Source: Streptomyces hilarionis
GTDB lineage: Bacteria; Actinomycetota; Actinomycetes; Streptomycetales; Streptomycetaceae
Direction: 5' to 3'
Length of the DNA: 64,000 nucleotides
Assembly: GCF_024539675.1 (NCBI RefSeq)
Contig: NZ_JAHHIT010000055.1
Coordinates: 1-64,000 of the forward strand
Below are positions 47,389 through 57,287 of this stretch, piece after piece. The notes beneath the pieces were generated by a model, which had not been told where the DNA came from, ran no database searches, and was given only the letters and a program-made list of their open reading frames with translations. Numbering within the stretch: position 1 is the stretch's first letter; the number at the start of each line of letters is the position of its first letter. A program made the translations under genes and the position numbers.

Positions 47389-48894
47389 ATGGCCGCCGCC
47401 CCGCGCCGGGACGACCCGGCGCCGCCCACCGGGTCCGCCCGGACGGTCGACACCCAGGTGATCGTCGTCGGCGCGGGCCCCGTCGGCCTGCTCCTCGCCG
47501 GCGAACTGGCCCTGCGCGGCATCCGGGCGACGCTCGTCGAGCGCCGCCACGGCCCCACCACGGAGTCGCGCGCCTCCACGCTGCACGCCCGCACCATGGA
47601 ACTGCTCGACACCCGCGGCCTGCTCGCCGACCTCGGCGACCCGCCGTGCGAGCCGCGCGGCCACTTCGGCGGCATCCCCCTGGACCTGACGCTGCCCGGC
47701 CCCTACCCCGGCCAGTGGAAGGTCCCGCAGACCAGGACCGAGGCCGTCCTGGAGGAGTGGGCCCTCGGTCTGGGCGCCGACCTGCGCTGCGGGCACACCC
47801 TGCACGCCGTGCACGACCGCGGCACGCACGTCGAGGCGGCCGCCGCCGACCGCCACGGCACGCCCGTCACGCTGCGCGCCGACTTCCTCGTCGCCTGCGA
47901 CGGCCAGGACTCCACCGTGCGCGCCCTGACCGGGGCCGACTTCCCCGGCGTCCCGGCCGCCCGCGAACTGCTGCGCGCCGACGTCGAGGGCATCGACATC
48001 CCCAACCGGCGCTTCGAGCGCCTCCCCGGCGGACTCGCCGTCGCCGCCCGCAACCCCGCGGGCGTCACCCGGGTGATGGTCCACGAGTTCGGCGCCGCGG
48101 CCCGCGAACGCGCCGGCGCCCCGCACTACGACGAGGTCGCCGCCGCCTGGAAGCGGGTGACCGGCGAGGACATCACCGGCGGCACACCGCTGTGGGTCAA
48201 CCACTTCGACGACGAGAACCGGCTCCTGAGCCGCTACCGGCACGGCCGCGTGCTGTTCGCCGGGGACGCCGCCCACCGGCAGATGCCCATCGGCGGCCAG
48301 GCCCTCAACCTCGGCCTCCAGGACGCCCACAACCTCGGCTGGAAGCTCGCCGCCACCGTCGACGGCACCGCCCCCGCCGCCCTCCTGGACACCTACGACG
48401 CCGAACGCGCCGCGGTGGGCGCGGCCGTCCTCACCAACATCCGCGCCCAGGCCCTGCTGCTCCTGGGCGGCCCCGAGGTCGAGCCGCTGCGCACGGTCCT
48501 CGCCGAACTCGTCGCGCGCGAAGAGGTCCGCGCCCGCCTCGCCGCGATGATCAGCGGTCTCGACGTCCGCTACGACGTCGGCGGCCCCGACCATCCGCTG
48601 CGCGGAGCCCGGCTGCCGCACGTCGGGCTGCGCACCGGCGACATCGTCTGCACCGCGGCCGACCTGCTGCGCTCCGGGCGCGGGCTGCTCCTGGGACTGG
48701 ACGGGCCGCCGCCGCGCGTCGACGCTGTCCCCGCCGACCGCGTCGACACGGTCGCCGCCCGGGCGGCGGCCGGCTCGCCGCTCGACGGCACGTCCGCCGT
48801 CCTGGTGCGGCCCGACGGCTACGTCGCCTGGGCGGGCGGACCCGACGGGGACGGGCTCGCCGAGGCCGTCGCACGGTGGTTCGGGTCCCCCTGA
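47389..48894 (+). CDS. FAD-dependent aromatic hydroxylase 2
   Basis: 501 residues. GAGPVG near residue 27 is the FAD-binding glycine motif, LVACDGQDSTVRALTGADFP the DG motif near 165, and VLFAGDAAHRQMPIGGQALN the GD motif near 285. The N-terminal 20 residues before TQVIVVG are an extra Pro-rich tail. It is more divergent from the other two hydroxylases than they are from each other, so it probably acts at a different step. Its ATG lies one base after the previous stop. Confidence 0.92.
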   Translation: MAAAPRRDDPAPPTGSARTVDTQVIVVGAGPVGLLLAGELALRGIRATLVERRHGPTTESRASTLHARTMELLDTRGLLADLGDPPCEPRGHFGGIPLDLTLPGPYPGQWKVPQTRTEAVLEEWALGLGADLRCGHTLHAVHDRGTHVEAAAADRHGTPVTLRADFLVACDGQDSTVRALTGADFPGVPAARELLRADVEGIDIPNRRFERLPGGLAVAARNPAGVTRVMVHEFGAAARERAGAPHYDEVAAAWKRVTGEDITGGTPLWVNHFDDENRLLSRYRHGRVLFAGDAAHRQMPIGGQALNLGLQDAHNLGWKLAATVDGTAPAALLDTYDAERAAVGAAVLTNIRAQALLLLGGPEVEPLRTVLAELVAREEVRARLAAMISGLDVRYDVGGPDHPLRGARLPHVGLRTGDIVCTAADLLRSGRGLLLGLDGPPPRVDAVPADRVDTVAARAAAGSPLDGTSAVLVRPDGYVAWAGGPDGDGLAEAVARWFGSP

Positions 48895-48988
48895 CACGCC
48901 GCTCCCCGGCCCGCGCGCCCGCCCGGGCGACGTCGCCGCCCGCCCGCACCGAGCACGGACCACAGATGAGTGAGAGGGATTCGACGAC

Positions 48989-50524
48989 ATGCCAGACACC
49001 ACGATGGACGCCGACGTCATCGTCGTAGGCGCGGGGCCGACCGGACTGATGCTCGCGGGCGAACTGCGCCTGGGCGGGGCCGAGGTGATCGTGCTGGACA
49101 AGCTGGCCGAGCCCACCGGCCAGTCCCGCGGTCTCGGCTTCACCGCCCGCGCCATGGAGGTGTTCGACCAGCGCGGCATCCTCCCCCGCTTCGGACAGGG
49201 CGAGACCCTGGAGGTCAGCTCGGTCGGCCACTTCGGCGGCGTCCAGTTCGACTTCACCTCCCTGGAGGGCGCCCACTTCGGCGCCCGGGGCATCCCGCAG
49301 AGCCAGACCGAGGCGGTCCTCGCCGGGTGGGCCGCCGACCTCGGCGCCGTCGTCCACCACGGCCACGAGGTCCTCGCCCTCGCCGACGGCTTCCTGGACG
49401 GCGACCACGCCGAGGTCACCGTCGGCACCCCGGACGGCGTGCGGCGCATGCGCGCCCGCTACCTGGTCGGCTGCGACGGCGGCAAGAGCACGGTGCGCAA
49501 GCTCGCCGGGATCGGCTTCCCCGGCACCGAGGCGACCCGCGCCATGTTCCTCGCCGACATCACCGGCGTCGACCTCAAGCCCCGCTACCTCGGCGAGACC
49601 CTGCCCAACGGCATGGTGATGGCCGCCCCCCTCAAGGAGGGCGTGCACCGCATCATCGTGTGCCCGCACGGCGCCGCCGCCCGCAGCGCCGACGACACGG
49701 TCACCTTCGAGGAGGTCGCCAAGGCGTGGGAGCACATCACCGGCGAGGACATCAGCGGCGGCGGCGCCGAGTGGGTCAGCTTCTTCAGCGACGCCACCCG
49801 CCAGGCCGCCGAGTACCGGCGCGGCCGGGTCCTGCTCGCCGGCGACGCCGCCCACATCCACCTGCCCGCCGGCGGCCAGGGGCTGAGCACCGGCGTGCAG
49901 GACGCCGCCAACCTCGGCTGGAAGCTCGCCGCCGTCGTCACCGGCCGTGCCGGCGACGCCCTCCTCGACACCTACCACGCCGAGCGCCACCCGGTGGGCC
50001 GCCGCCTGCTGATGAACACCCGCGCGCAGGGCATGGTCTTCCTCGGCGGCGACCAGGCCGAACCGCTGCGCAGCATCCTCACCGAACTCACCGGCCACGA
50101 CGTGGTCCGCCGCCACCTGGCGGGCGTCGTCTCCCACCTCGACATCCGCTACGACATCGGCGCAGACGGCGACGGGAACGGGGACGGGGACGGGGCCCAC
50201 CCGCTGCTCGGCCGCCGCCTGGCCAGGATCGCGCTGACCGGGCCCGGCGGTACGACCGACACCTTCCGGCTGCTGCACGCCGGCCGCGGCCTGCTCCTCG
50301 ACCTCGCCGACGACGCCCGGGTGCGCGAGGCCGCGGCGGCCTGGGCGGACCGCGTCGACGTCGTCACGGCCACCGCCTCCGCGTCGGACGGCGGCGCGGT
50401 CCTCGCGGGCGCCGGGGCGGTGCTGGTCCGCCCCGACGGCCACGTCGCCTGGACCGCGGCCGGCGGCGCCGACGGCCTCGACGCGGCCCTCGCCCGCTGG
50501 TTCGGCACACCCGCCGAGCGCTGA
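48989..50524 (+). CDS. FAD-dependent aromatic hydroxylase 3
   Basis: 511 residues, MPDTTMDADVIVVGAGPTGL onward (glycine motif at 14-19), with LVGCDGGKSTVRKLAGIGFP and VLLAGDAAHIHLPAGGQGLS. It is close in pattern to hydroxylase 1 (both have the HFGG and GARGIPQS/QTE segments), suggesting duplication and specialisation. A short GDGNGDGDGAHP insertion lies near residue 395. GAGAGGG precedes the ATG. It is the last gene of the operon, followed by a very strong terminator. Confidence 0.92.
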   Translation: MPDTTMDADVIVVGAGPTGLMLAGELRLGGAEVIVLDKLAEPTGQSRGLGFTARAMEVFDQRGILPRFGQGETLEVSSVGHFGGVQFDFTSLEGAHFGARGIPQSQTEAVLAGWAADLGAVVHHGHEVLALADGFLDGDHAEVTVGTPDGVRRMRARYLVGCDGGKSTVRKLAGIGFPGTEATRAMFLADITGVDLKPRYLGETLPNGMVMAAPLKEGVHRIIVCPHGAAARSADDTVTFEEVAKAWEHITGEDISGGGAEWVSFFSDATRQAAEYRRGRVLLAGDAAHIHLPAGGQGLSTGVQDAANLGWKLAAVVTGRAGDALLDTYHAERHPVGRRLLMNTRAQGMVFLGGDQAEPLRSILTELTGHDVVRRHLAGVVSHLDIRYDIGADGDGNGDGDGAHPLLGRRLARIALTGPGGTTDTFRLLHAGRGLLLDLADDARVREAAAAWADRVDVVTATASASDGGAVLAGAGAVLVRPDGHVAWTAAGGADGLDAALARWFGTPAER

Positions 50525-50550
50525 GCGGGCCGGCGGCCGACGGACGCACA

Positions 50551-50594
50551 CGAAGAGGGGCGCCGCCCGGATCACCGGGCGGCGCCCCTCTTCG
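50551..50594. terminator. Bidirectional terminator with 20-bp perfect arms
   Basis: CGAAGAGGGGCGCCGCCCGG at 50551-50570 pairs perfectly with the sequence at 50575-50594 around the loop ATCA. It lies in the 82-bp gap between the convergent hydroxylase and methyltransferase-like genes and ends both transcripts. Confidence 0.85.
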
Positions 50595-50606
50595 CCGTGC
50601 GGGCCG

Positions 50607-51689
50607 CTACCGCACGCTCGCCTCGACGACCGAGATCGCCCCCGCGGTCTCCACCACCCGCTCCAGCCGGAACCCCGCGTCCGCCAGCAGCCCCCGGTAC
50701 TGCGAGGCCGTGCGCTCCTTGCCGCCCACCAGCAGCATCAGCCACAGGTCGACCAGCTTCGCGGCGTGCGCGGCGTTCGCCTTCTCCGGCACGACCATCT
50801 CCATCAGCAGCAGCCGCCCGCCCGGCCGCATCGCGGCGCGGACGTTGCGCAGGATCTCCAGCGCCTTCTCCTCGGGCCAGTCGTGGACGATGTGCTTGAG
50901 GACGTAGGCGTCCCCGCCCTCGGGCACCGGCCCGAACAGGTCGGCGGCGACCACCTCGCAGCGGTCGGCGACCCCCTGCTCGGCCAGGTACTCGGCCGCG
51001 CCGTTGTCGGCCACCCGCGGGTCGGCGAGGATCCCGCGCACGCCCGGCGACTTCGCGAGGATGCCCGCGAGCAGCTCGCCGCGCCCGGCGCAGAAGTCCA
51101 CGACCGTGCCGAACCGGGAGAAGTCGTAGGCGGCCAGGACCGGCTCGGTCTCGGTGGTGGACATGGCGCCCATGCCCTTGAAGAACACCTCGCCGTACTC
51201 CGGCTTGGCCTCCAGGAACTCGAAGGCCGTCATCCCGCGCAGCTTGGGCAGGCTCGGCTCCCCGGAGCGCACCGCGTCGACGAAGTGCGACCAGTCCTCC
51301 CAGTGGACCGGGTGGCCCATCAGCACCGCGATGCCGCGCATCGACATCGGGGCGTCCTCGAGGAGCGCCCGCGCCATCGGCGTCAGCGCGAAGCTGCCGT
51401 CCTTGCGCTCGGCGAAGATCCCGTTCGAGGCGAGCAGCCGCAGCAGCCGGTGCAGGGTCTCCGGGTGGGCGCCGACCCGCCCGGCGAGCCGCGCGACGGG
51501 CAGCGGGCCGTCGCGCAGCGCCTCCGCCACGCGCAGCTCTGCGGCGGCGTAGATGGCCTGGCTGAGCATGGCGCCCTGGACCATTTCGAGCAGCGAGAAC
51601 GGTGCGGGGGCCAGCTTGCGCACCAGCCTCTGCAGACCGGTGCGCACGGCTTCGACGGCGCGGACGACACGGGCGGGCGGCAGCGGCAT
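50607..51689 (-). CDS. O-methyltransferase-like protein (AlpH candidate)
   Basis: 360 residues with the plant-type O-methyltransferase architecture: N-terminal dimerisation winged helix (LSQAIYAAAELRVAEALRDG, GAHPETLHRLLRLLASNGIF) and a C-terminal Rossmann domain. The SAM motif reads VVDFCAGRGELLAGI where active enzymes usually have a VDVGGGxG form. Then come VLKHIVHDWPEEKALEILRN and RLLLMEMVVPEKA. In the kinamycin pathway an O-methyltransferase-like protein, AlpH, installs the hydrazine unit instead of methylating; this gene is its natural counterpart here, by context. GGAGGAACC precedes ATG 51689. Confidence 0.88.
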   Translation of the reverse strand: MPLPPARVVRAVEAVRTGLQRLVRKLAPAPFSLLEMVQGAMLSQAIYAAAELRVAEALRDGPLPVARLAGRVGAHPETLHRLLRLLASNGIFAERKDGSFALTPMARALLEDAPMSMRGIAVLMGHPVHWEDWSHFVDAVRSGEPSLPKLRGMTAFEFLEAKPEYGEVFFKGMGAMSTTETEPVLAAYDFSRFGTVVDFCAGRGELLAGILAKSPGVRGILADPRVADNGAAEYLAEQGVADRCEVVAADLFGPVPEGGDAYVLKHIVHDWPEEKALEILRNVRAAMRPGGRLLLMEMVVPEKANAAHAAKLVDLWLMLLVGGKERTASQYRGLLADAGFRLERVVETAGAISVVEASVR

Positions 51690-51983
51690 GGGTTCCTCCG
51701 TGTGGTGGGCGGCGAGCGGCCCGGTGGTCCGCCCGCGGCGGGCAGGTCGGCGCGCCCGCGGCCGGCGACCGCCGGGCACGCCCCGGATTCCGAGGGTCCG
51801 GTGGGGCGGACGGGCCGCGCTCGCGGACGGCTGGAGCCGCGCCGGTGCGGGCGCGGCTCGCGCGCACGGTGCGGGGCCGGGGGCGGCTCCGGGCGGCGGA
51901 CCGCCGGGCGCGCCAGCTCCAGCCGGTCCCCACCCGCGCTCCGGGGGCAGTCGAGAGGGCGCGATGACGATGGGCACCGTCCG

Positions 51984-52001
51984 TCTCGGCCGTGGCCGAG
52001 A
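51984..52001. promoter_or_regulatory. Perfect palindrome upstream of the ferredoxin operon
   Basis: TCTCGGCC-GT-GGCCGAGA, 8-bp perfect arms, ends 24 bp before the ferredoxin GTG. It lies in the 336-bp gap between the divergent methyltransferase-like gene and the hydrazine operon. It may be an operator or a leader hairpin. Confidence 0.5.
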
Positions 52002-52025
52002 AGAGTCCCGGAGGGGGCCACTCCC

Positions 52026-52355
52026 GTGAAGAAGCTTGCCTCGTCTGCGGCGCTGTCGGAGCGCGCCGAGCGCATCGCCCGGCGCTCGCGCGCCGACAAC
52101 TGGAAGAAGCCGCCGCGGCGCATCGAACCGTCCGAGTGCATCACCTGCGACAGCTGTCTGCGCGGTTGTCCCGCGGAGTTCGGCGCGATCTTCGACCGCG
52201 GCCTGGACGTGGTGATCGTCCCCGAGCTGTGCTCGGGCTGTCCCTCCTGCGTCCTGGAGTGCCCGGTCGACTGCATCTACGTCGACGAGGACTGGAGCCC
52301 CACCGACGACGCGATGTGGAACCACGTCGAACTCACCGCCGAGAGTGCCGCATGA
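52026..52355 (+). CDS. Two-[4Fe-4S] ferredoxin
   Basis: 109 residues. Two full cluster motifs are visible: CITCDSCLRGCP near residue 39 and CSGCPSCVLECP near 70, each CxxCxxCxxxCP. A basic N-terminal extension (LSERAERIARRSRADNWKKP) precedes them. It would deliver low-potential electrons. GTG 52026 has GGAGGGGGCC upstream, and the stop overlaps the ATG of the unknown 654-residue protein (ATGA), so the two are translationally coupled and probably work together. Confidence 0.93.
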   Translation: MKKLASSAALSERAERIARRSRADNWKKPPRRIEPSECITCDSCLRGCPAEFGAIFDRGLDVVIVPELCSGCPSCVLECPVDCIYVDEDWSPTDDAMWNHVELTAESAA

Positions 52356-54316
52356 AGGATCCCGCAGGGCGCCCCGAGTCCCGCCGCGCGGTGCAGGCGA
52401 GGAAGCGGATCAGCCGCCGTCCCAGCCGGCTCGGCCTGCCCGCCGGCAGCACGCTCACCCCGGACCGCGTCGCCGAGGCGGACGCCGGCTTTCCCGGACT
52501 GCTGCGGCGCGTGTGGCGGAGCGCGGCCGGGGCGGCGGACCTGCGGTCGGCGCTCGAGGTGCTCCTCACCCTCGACGGGCACGTTCCCGGCGACGTCCAG
52601 CTGCGGGCCCTGAACAGCGCCGAGCAGGCCGCCCTCACCGCGCTGTGCGGACTGAACTGGCGCGACGACGACGGCGACAGCCACGGTGACAGGGACAGCA
52701 GTGGCGACGGATCCGGCGCCGACGGCGGCGAACCCGGCGAACCGCCCGCGTTCCGGGGCGAGATCGGCCTCAGCACCAGCGGCCGCATCGTCGTGCGCAC
52801 CCCCGACGCCCGCCCCCTCGACCCCCGCGACCTGGTCGGCGGCGTCCGCCGCGTGCCGTGGAGCGAGCCGGTCCTCGCCCTCTACCGGCGGGAGCTCGCC
52901 CGCGCCCGCGAACGGCGCGCCGCCCGCGCCGCCGACTGCCGCGCCTGGCTCGCCGAACAGGGCCCCGAGGGCCGCGACGCACTGGTCGCCCAGGCCCGCG
53001 AGGCGGCCCTGCGCACCGCCCCGTTCGTCCTCTACCAGGAGGACACGCAGTACACGAACTTCCGCGGCCGCAACACGCTGACCGGCAAGACCCTGTGGCC
53101 CGGCCACCCCGACTGCGCCCTCACCGCCCTGCACGGCCTGCCGCTCGACCTGTGGTCCGACCACGACGTCCAGCTCGTCGTCTGCCTCACGCTGCTCATC
53201 CGCTCGGCCGGCTTCGGCCGGGTCGAGGAGGCCAACGGCACCCAGCTGACCGTCGATCACGTCGCCCACACGCTGGAACGGGTGCGCCGCGCCTACAACG
53301 CCGTGCCCGGCGCCGAGCCGGTGCCCGCCCCCGCCTCCCACCGCGTCGCGGACCTCGACCGGCTCGCCCTCGCGCTGCGCGAGCGCCGCCGCTCGGTGGG
53401 CCGCAGCGCCCAGCTGTACCGCGAGATCCACGGGGCGCTGATGCACAAGGTGGAGCGGGTCGCCGGCCCGCCCGGCCCCGCCGCCGAGGCCCGCCAGTCG
53501 GCCGTCGCCGAGCACCTGCGCGCGCGGCTGCCGCTGACCGGCGGCACACTCGCCGACCTCGGCCGGGACCTGGCCGCGGCACCCGGCTGGCTCGCCCGGC
53601 CGCACGGCGCGTTCGGCACCGGCCTGGAGTCCCTGGTGTACGAGAGCGTCGCCGCCACCGTCACGGCCTTCGACGCCGACTTCGCGATGAGCCGCGGGAT
53701 GCGCTCGCTGCCCGGCCTGGTCCGCGCGCTGCGCGGCGAGAACTGGGCGGAGATCTGCGACTGGGACATCACCCACTTCTTCTGCTGCGTGGTGCCGAGC
53801 CCGCGGGCCGCCGCGCACTTCGGCGGCTCCGAGGCCGCGCTCGCCGACGCCGCCTGGGCGATGTCCTCGCGCATGCAGTACAACTCCTGGCACTTCGTCG
53901 CCGGCAACCTGCCGAAGGCCCCCGAGGTGACCGCCCGCGACCACTTCGTGCCGCCCGTCATCCCCGACGTCGCGTTCTTCTCCGACCAGCACCACCACGG
54001 GCACGTCAACAACAACGTGCGGTTCTCCGTCCGTTCCCCGCAGGCCGTCGAGGTCGACGGACGCCGCTTCGACGGCTTCATGGACCTCAGGCTGCTGCGC
54101 TGCGCCGGCGACCCCTTCGGCGAGCAGGACGTGCTCGCCGCGCACCAGGTGTCCGCCTTCGTCGCCCGCGCCACCTCGCTCGCCGCCGAACTGGTCGCCG
54201 CGGGGTCCGAACTGGAGGTCACCGCGTTCGACTCCGCCTGGCACTGGGCGAGCGTCACGGGCCGGGGGCCCGCGCGTTCGGACGCCCTGGCCGGCCAGGT
54301 CCGCCGAGCGTCCTGA
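52352..54316 (+). CDS. Large protein of unknown function in the hydrazine operon
   Basis: 654 residues, not matching any enzyme family I can name. An Asp/Gly/Ser-rich insertion lies at about 107-134. Distinctive parts are QEDTQYTNFRGRNTLTG near 229, EICDWDITHFFCCVVPSPRA near 468, and a His-rich SDQHHHGHVNNNVRFSVR near 543 that could hold a metal. There are no membrane helices or signal peptide. It starts inside the ferredoxin stop codon and is followed 10 bp later by the amidase. The fosfazinomycin and kinamycin cassettes each include a protein of unknown function beside the same enzymes, so this is probably its counterpart. A ferredoxin-fed redox step in making the N-N bond is possible but is inference. 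Confidence 0.8.
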   Translation: MKDPAGRPESRRAVQARKRISRRPSRLGLPAGSTLTPDRVAEADAGFPGLLRRVWRSAAGAADLRSALEVLLTLDGHVPGDVQLRALNSAEQAALTALCGLNWRDDDGDSHGDRDSSGDGSGADGGEPGEPPAFRGEIGLSTSGRIVVRTPDARPLDPRDLVGGVRRVPWSEPVLALYRRELARARERRAARAADCRAWLAEQGPEGRDALVAQAREAALRTAPFVLYQEDTQYTNFRGRNTLTGKTLWPGHPDCALTALHGLPLDLWSDHDVQLVVCLTLLIRSAGFGRVEEANGTQLTVDHVAHTLERVRRAYNAVPGAEPVPAPASHRVADLDRLALALRERRRSVGRSAQLYREIHGALMHKVERVAGPPGPAAEARQSAVAEHLRARLPLTGGTLADLGRDLAAAPGWLARPHGAFGTGLESLVYESVAATVTAFDADFAMSRGMRSLPGLVRALRGENWAEICDWDITHFFCCVVPSPRAAAHFGGSEAALADAAWAMSSRMQYNSWHFVAGNLPKAPEVTARDHFVPPVIPDVAFFSDQHHHGHVNNNVRFSVRSPQAVEVDGRRFDGFMDLRLLRCAGDPFGEQDVLAAHQVSAFVARATSLAAELVAAGSELEVTAFDSAWHWASVTGRGPARSDALAGQVRRAS

Positions 54317-54326
54317 GGGGGAAGCG

Positions 54327-55715
<1,389 letters not shown>

Positions 55716-55742
55716 CTCACGCCCTGTGGAAAGGACGTCCCC

Positions 55743-57236
55743 ATGTACGTCAGGTCATGGTCCTCGCCCGCCGCGGAGGGCTGCGTCGGGCGGCCCTCGT
55801 TCGTGGCCGATCACGGGCTGTGGGACGAGGCCCGCACCGCCGCCGCCGAACGGATCGAGGCGGGCCTCGCCGAGTTCGACTTCGTCCGCCTCGTCTTCGG
55901 CGACCCGCACGGGCTGGCCCGCTCCAAGACCCTCACCGCCGGGGCGTTCCGCTCCGTGCTGCGCAACGGCATGAACTTCAGCCCCGGCCCGTTCGTCTTC
56001 GACACCGGGCACGCCGTCGCCGTCGACTTCCTCGGCGACCACGGCATCGGCGTCGACGAGATCGCCGGCGCCGGCAACTTCGTCCTCGTCCCCGACCCGC
56101 TCACGTTCCAGCCGCTGCCCGGCGGCACCGCGCGCACCGCCTGGGTGATCGGCGACGAGTACCTGCGCGACGGCAGCCCGCACCCGCTGTCCTCGCGGGC
56201 CGTGCTGCGCCGGGTCGTCGACCGGTACACCGAGCAGGGGCTGGCCGCCGCCGTCGGCCTGGAGGTCGAGTGGTACCTGACGCGGCGTCTCGACGACGAG
56301 CCCGGCAACGCCGGCAACGGCTTCGGCCTCCAGGGCCGGGCGCCGCGCGTGGCGGCCCTGAACGCCGGCTACCAGTTCAACCTCGACGCCCACTACGACA
56401 CGGTCGCCCCCCTGACCGACCCGCTCGCCCTGCACCTGCTCGCCCTCGGCCTGCCGCTGCGGTCGATGGAGCACGAGTCCGGGCCCGGACAGGTCGAGAC
56501 GACGTTCAGCCCGATGTCCGCGCTGGACGCCGCCGACGCGATGCTGCTCTTCCGCACGGTCGCCAAGAGCTGGTGCGCCCGGCGCGGCCACCACGCCTCG
56601 TTCATGTCGCAGCCGCTCCTCGACGCCGCCGACCCCAGCGGCTGGCATCTCAACCAGTCGGTCACCGACCTCGCCTCGGGCGCCAACCTGTTCGGCACCG
56701 AGGGCCCCTCCGGCGGGCTGCCCCCGCAGGGCAAGGCGTACGCCGAGGGACTGCTGTCCTGGGCGCGCGAGCTGTGCCTGCTGTCGGTGCCCACCGTCAA
56801 CGGCTACCGGCGGCTCGCCGCCGAGCACGCCCTCGCGCCCACCCGGCTCGGCTGGAGCCAGGAGGACCGCAGCGCGATGCTCCGCGTCGTCGGCCACGGC
56901 TCCGGCGCGCACATCGAGAACCGGATCGGCGAACCGTGCGCCAACCCGTACCTGAACATCGCCGCGCAGCTGTTCGCCGGACTGGAGGGCCTGACGGCCC
57001 AGGCCGCGCCCGCGCGGTCCGACGACGCCGCCCTGGTGCCGCAGGGGCTGGGCGAGGCCCTGGACGCCTTCCGCGCCGGCCGCGCCGCCCGGCTGCTGGG
57101 CGAGCCGCTCGCCGCCTGCCTCGTCAAGCTCAAGGAGAGCGAGCTGCGCCGCTACGAGGCCTGGGCCGTGCAGGCGGCGCCCGCTCCGGGCCGGGTCACC
57201 GAGTGGGAGCAGCGTGAGTACTTCGGCGCCTACTGA
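55743..57236 (+). CDS. Glutamine synthetase-like ligase (putative glutamylhydrazine synthetase)
   Basis: 497 residues with the glutamine synthetase fold. LAAAVGLEVEWYLTRRL gives the first metal-binding Glu, MEHESGPGQVETTFSP the second, SGWHLNQSVTDLASG the substrate His loop, and NRIGEPCANPYLNIAAQLFA the C-terminal Arg-Glu region. The N-terminus (FDFVRLVFGDPHGLARSKTL) is the beta-grasp domain. Homologues in the fosfazinomycin and kinamycin pathways join hydrazine to the side chain of glutamate; the neighbouring lyase, amidase and acetyltransferase support that role here. A housekeeping glutamine synthetase is unlikely given this context. Confidence 0.9.
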   Translation: MYVRSWSSPAAEGCVGRPSFVADHGLWDEARTAAAERIEAGLAEFDFVRLVFGDPHGLARSKTLTAGAFRSVLRNGMNFSPGPFVFDTGHAVAVDFLGDHGIGVDEIAGAGNFVLVPDPLTFQPLPGGTARTAWVIGDEYLRDGSPHPLSSRAVLRRVVDRYTEQGLAAAVGLEVEWYLTRRLDDEPGNAGNGFGLQGRAPRVAALNAGYQFNLDAHYDTVAPLTDPLALHLLALGLPLRSMEHESGPGQVETTFSPMSALDAADAMLLFRTVAKSWCARRGHHASFMSQPLLDAADPSGWHLNQSVTDLASGANLFGTEGPSGGLPPQGKAYAEGLLSWARELCLLSVPTVNGYRRLAAEHALAPTRLGWSQEDRSAMLRVVGHGSGAHIENRIGEPCANPYLNIAAQLFAGLEGLTAQAAPARSDDAALVPQGLGEALDAFRAGRAARLLGEPLAACLVKLKESELRRYEAWAVQAAPAPGRVTEWEQREYFGAY

Positions 57237-57287
57237 CCCGCGTCGAGTCCCCGGCCCGTGCCGCTCCCTTCCCGACGGAGGCCCCGC

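Noticed and set aside
52026..52355. Ferredoxin as partner of a cytochrome P450
   Set aside because: No P450 gene with an FxxGxxxC heme motif is in the window, and coupling is with the unknown protein instead.
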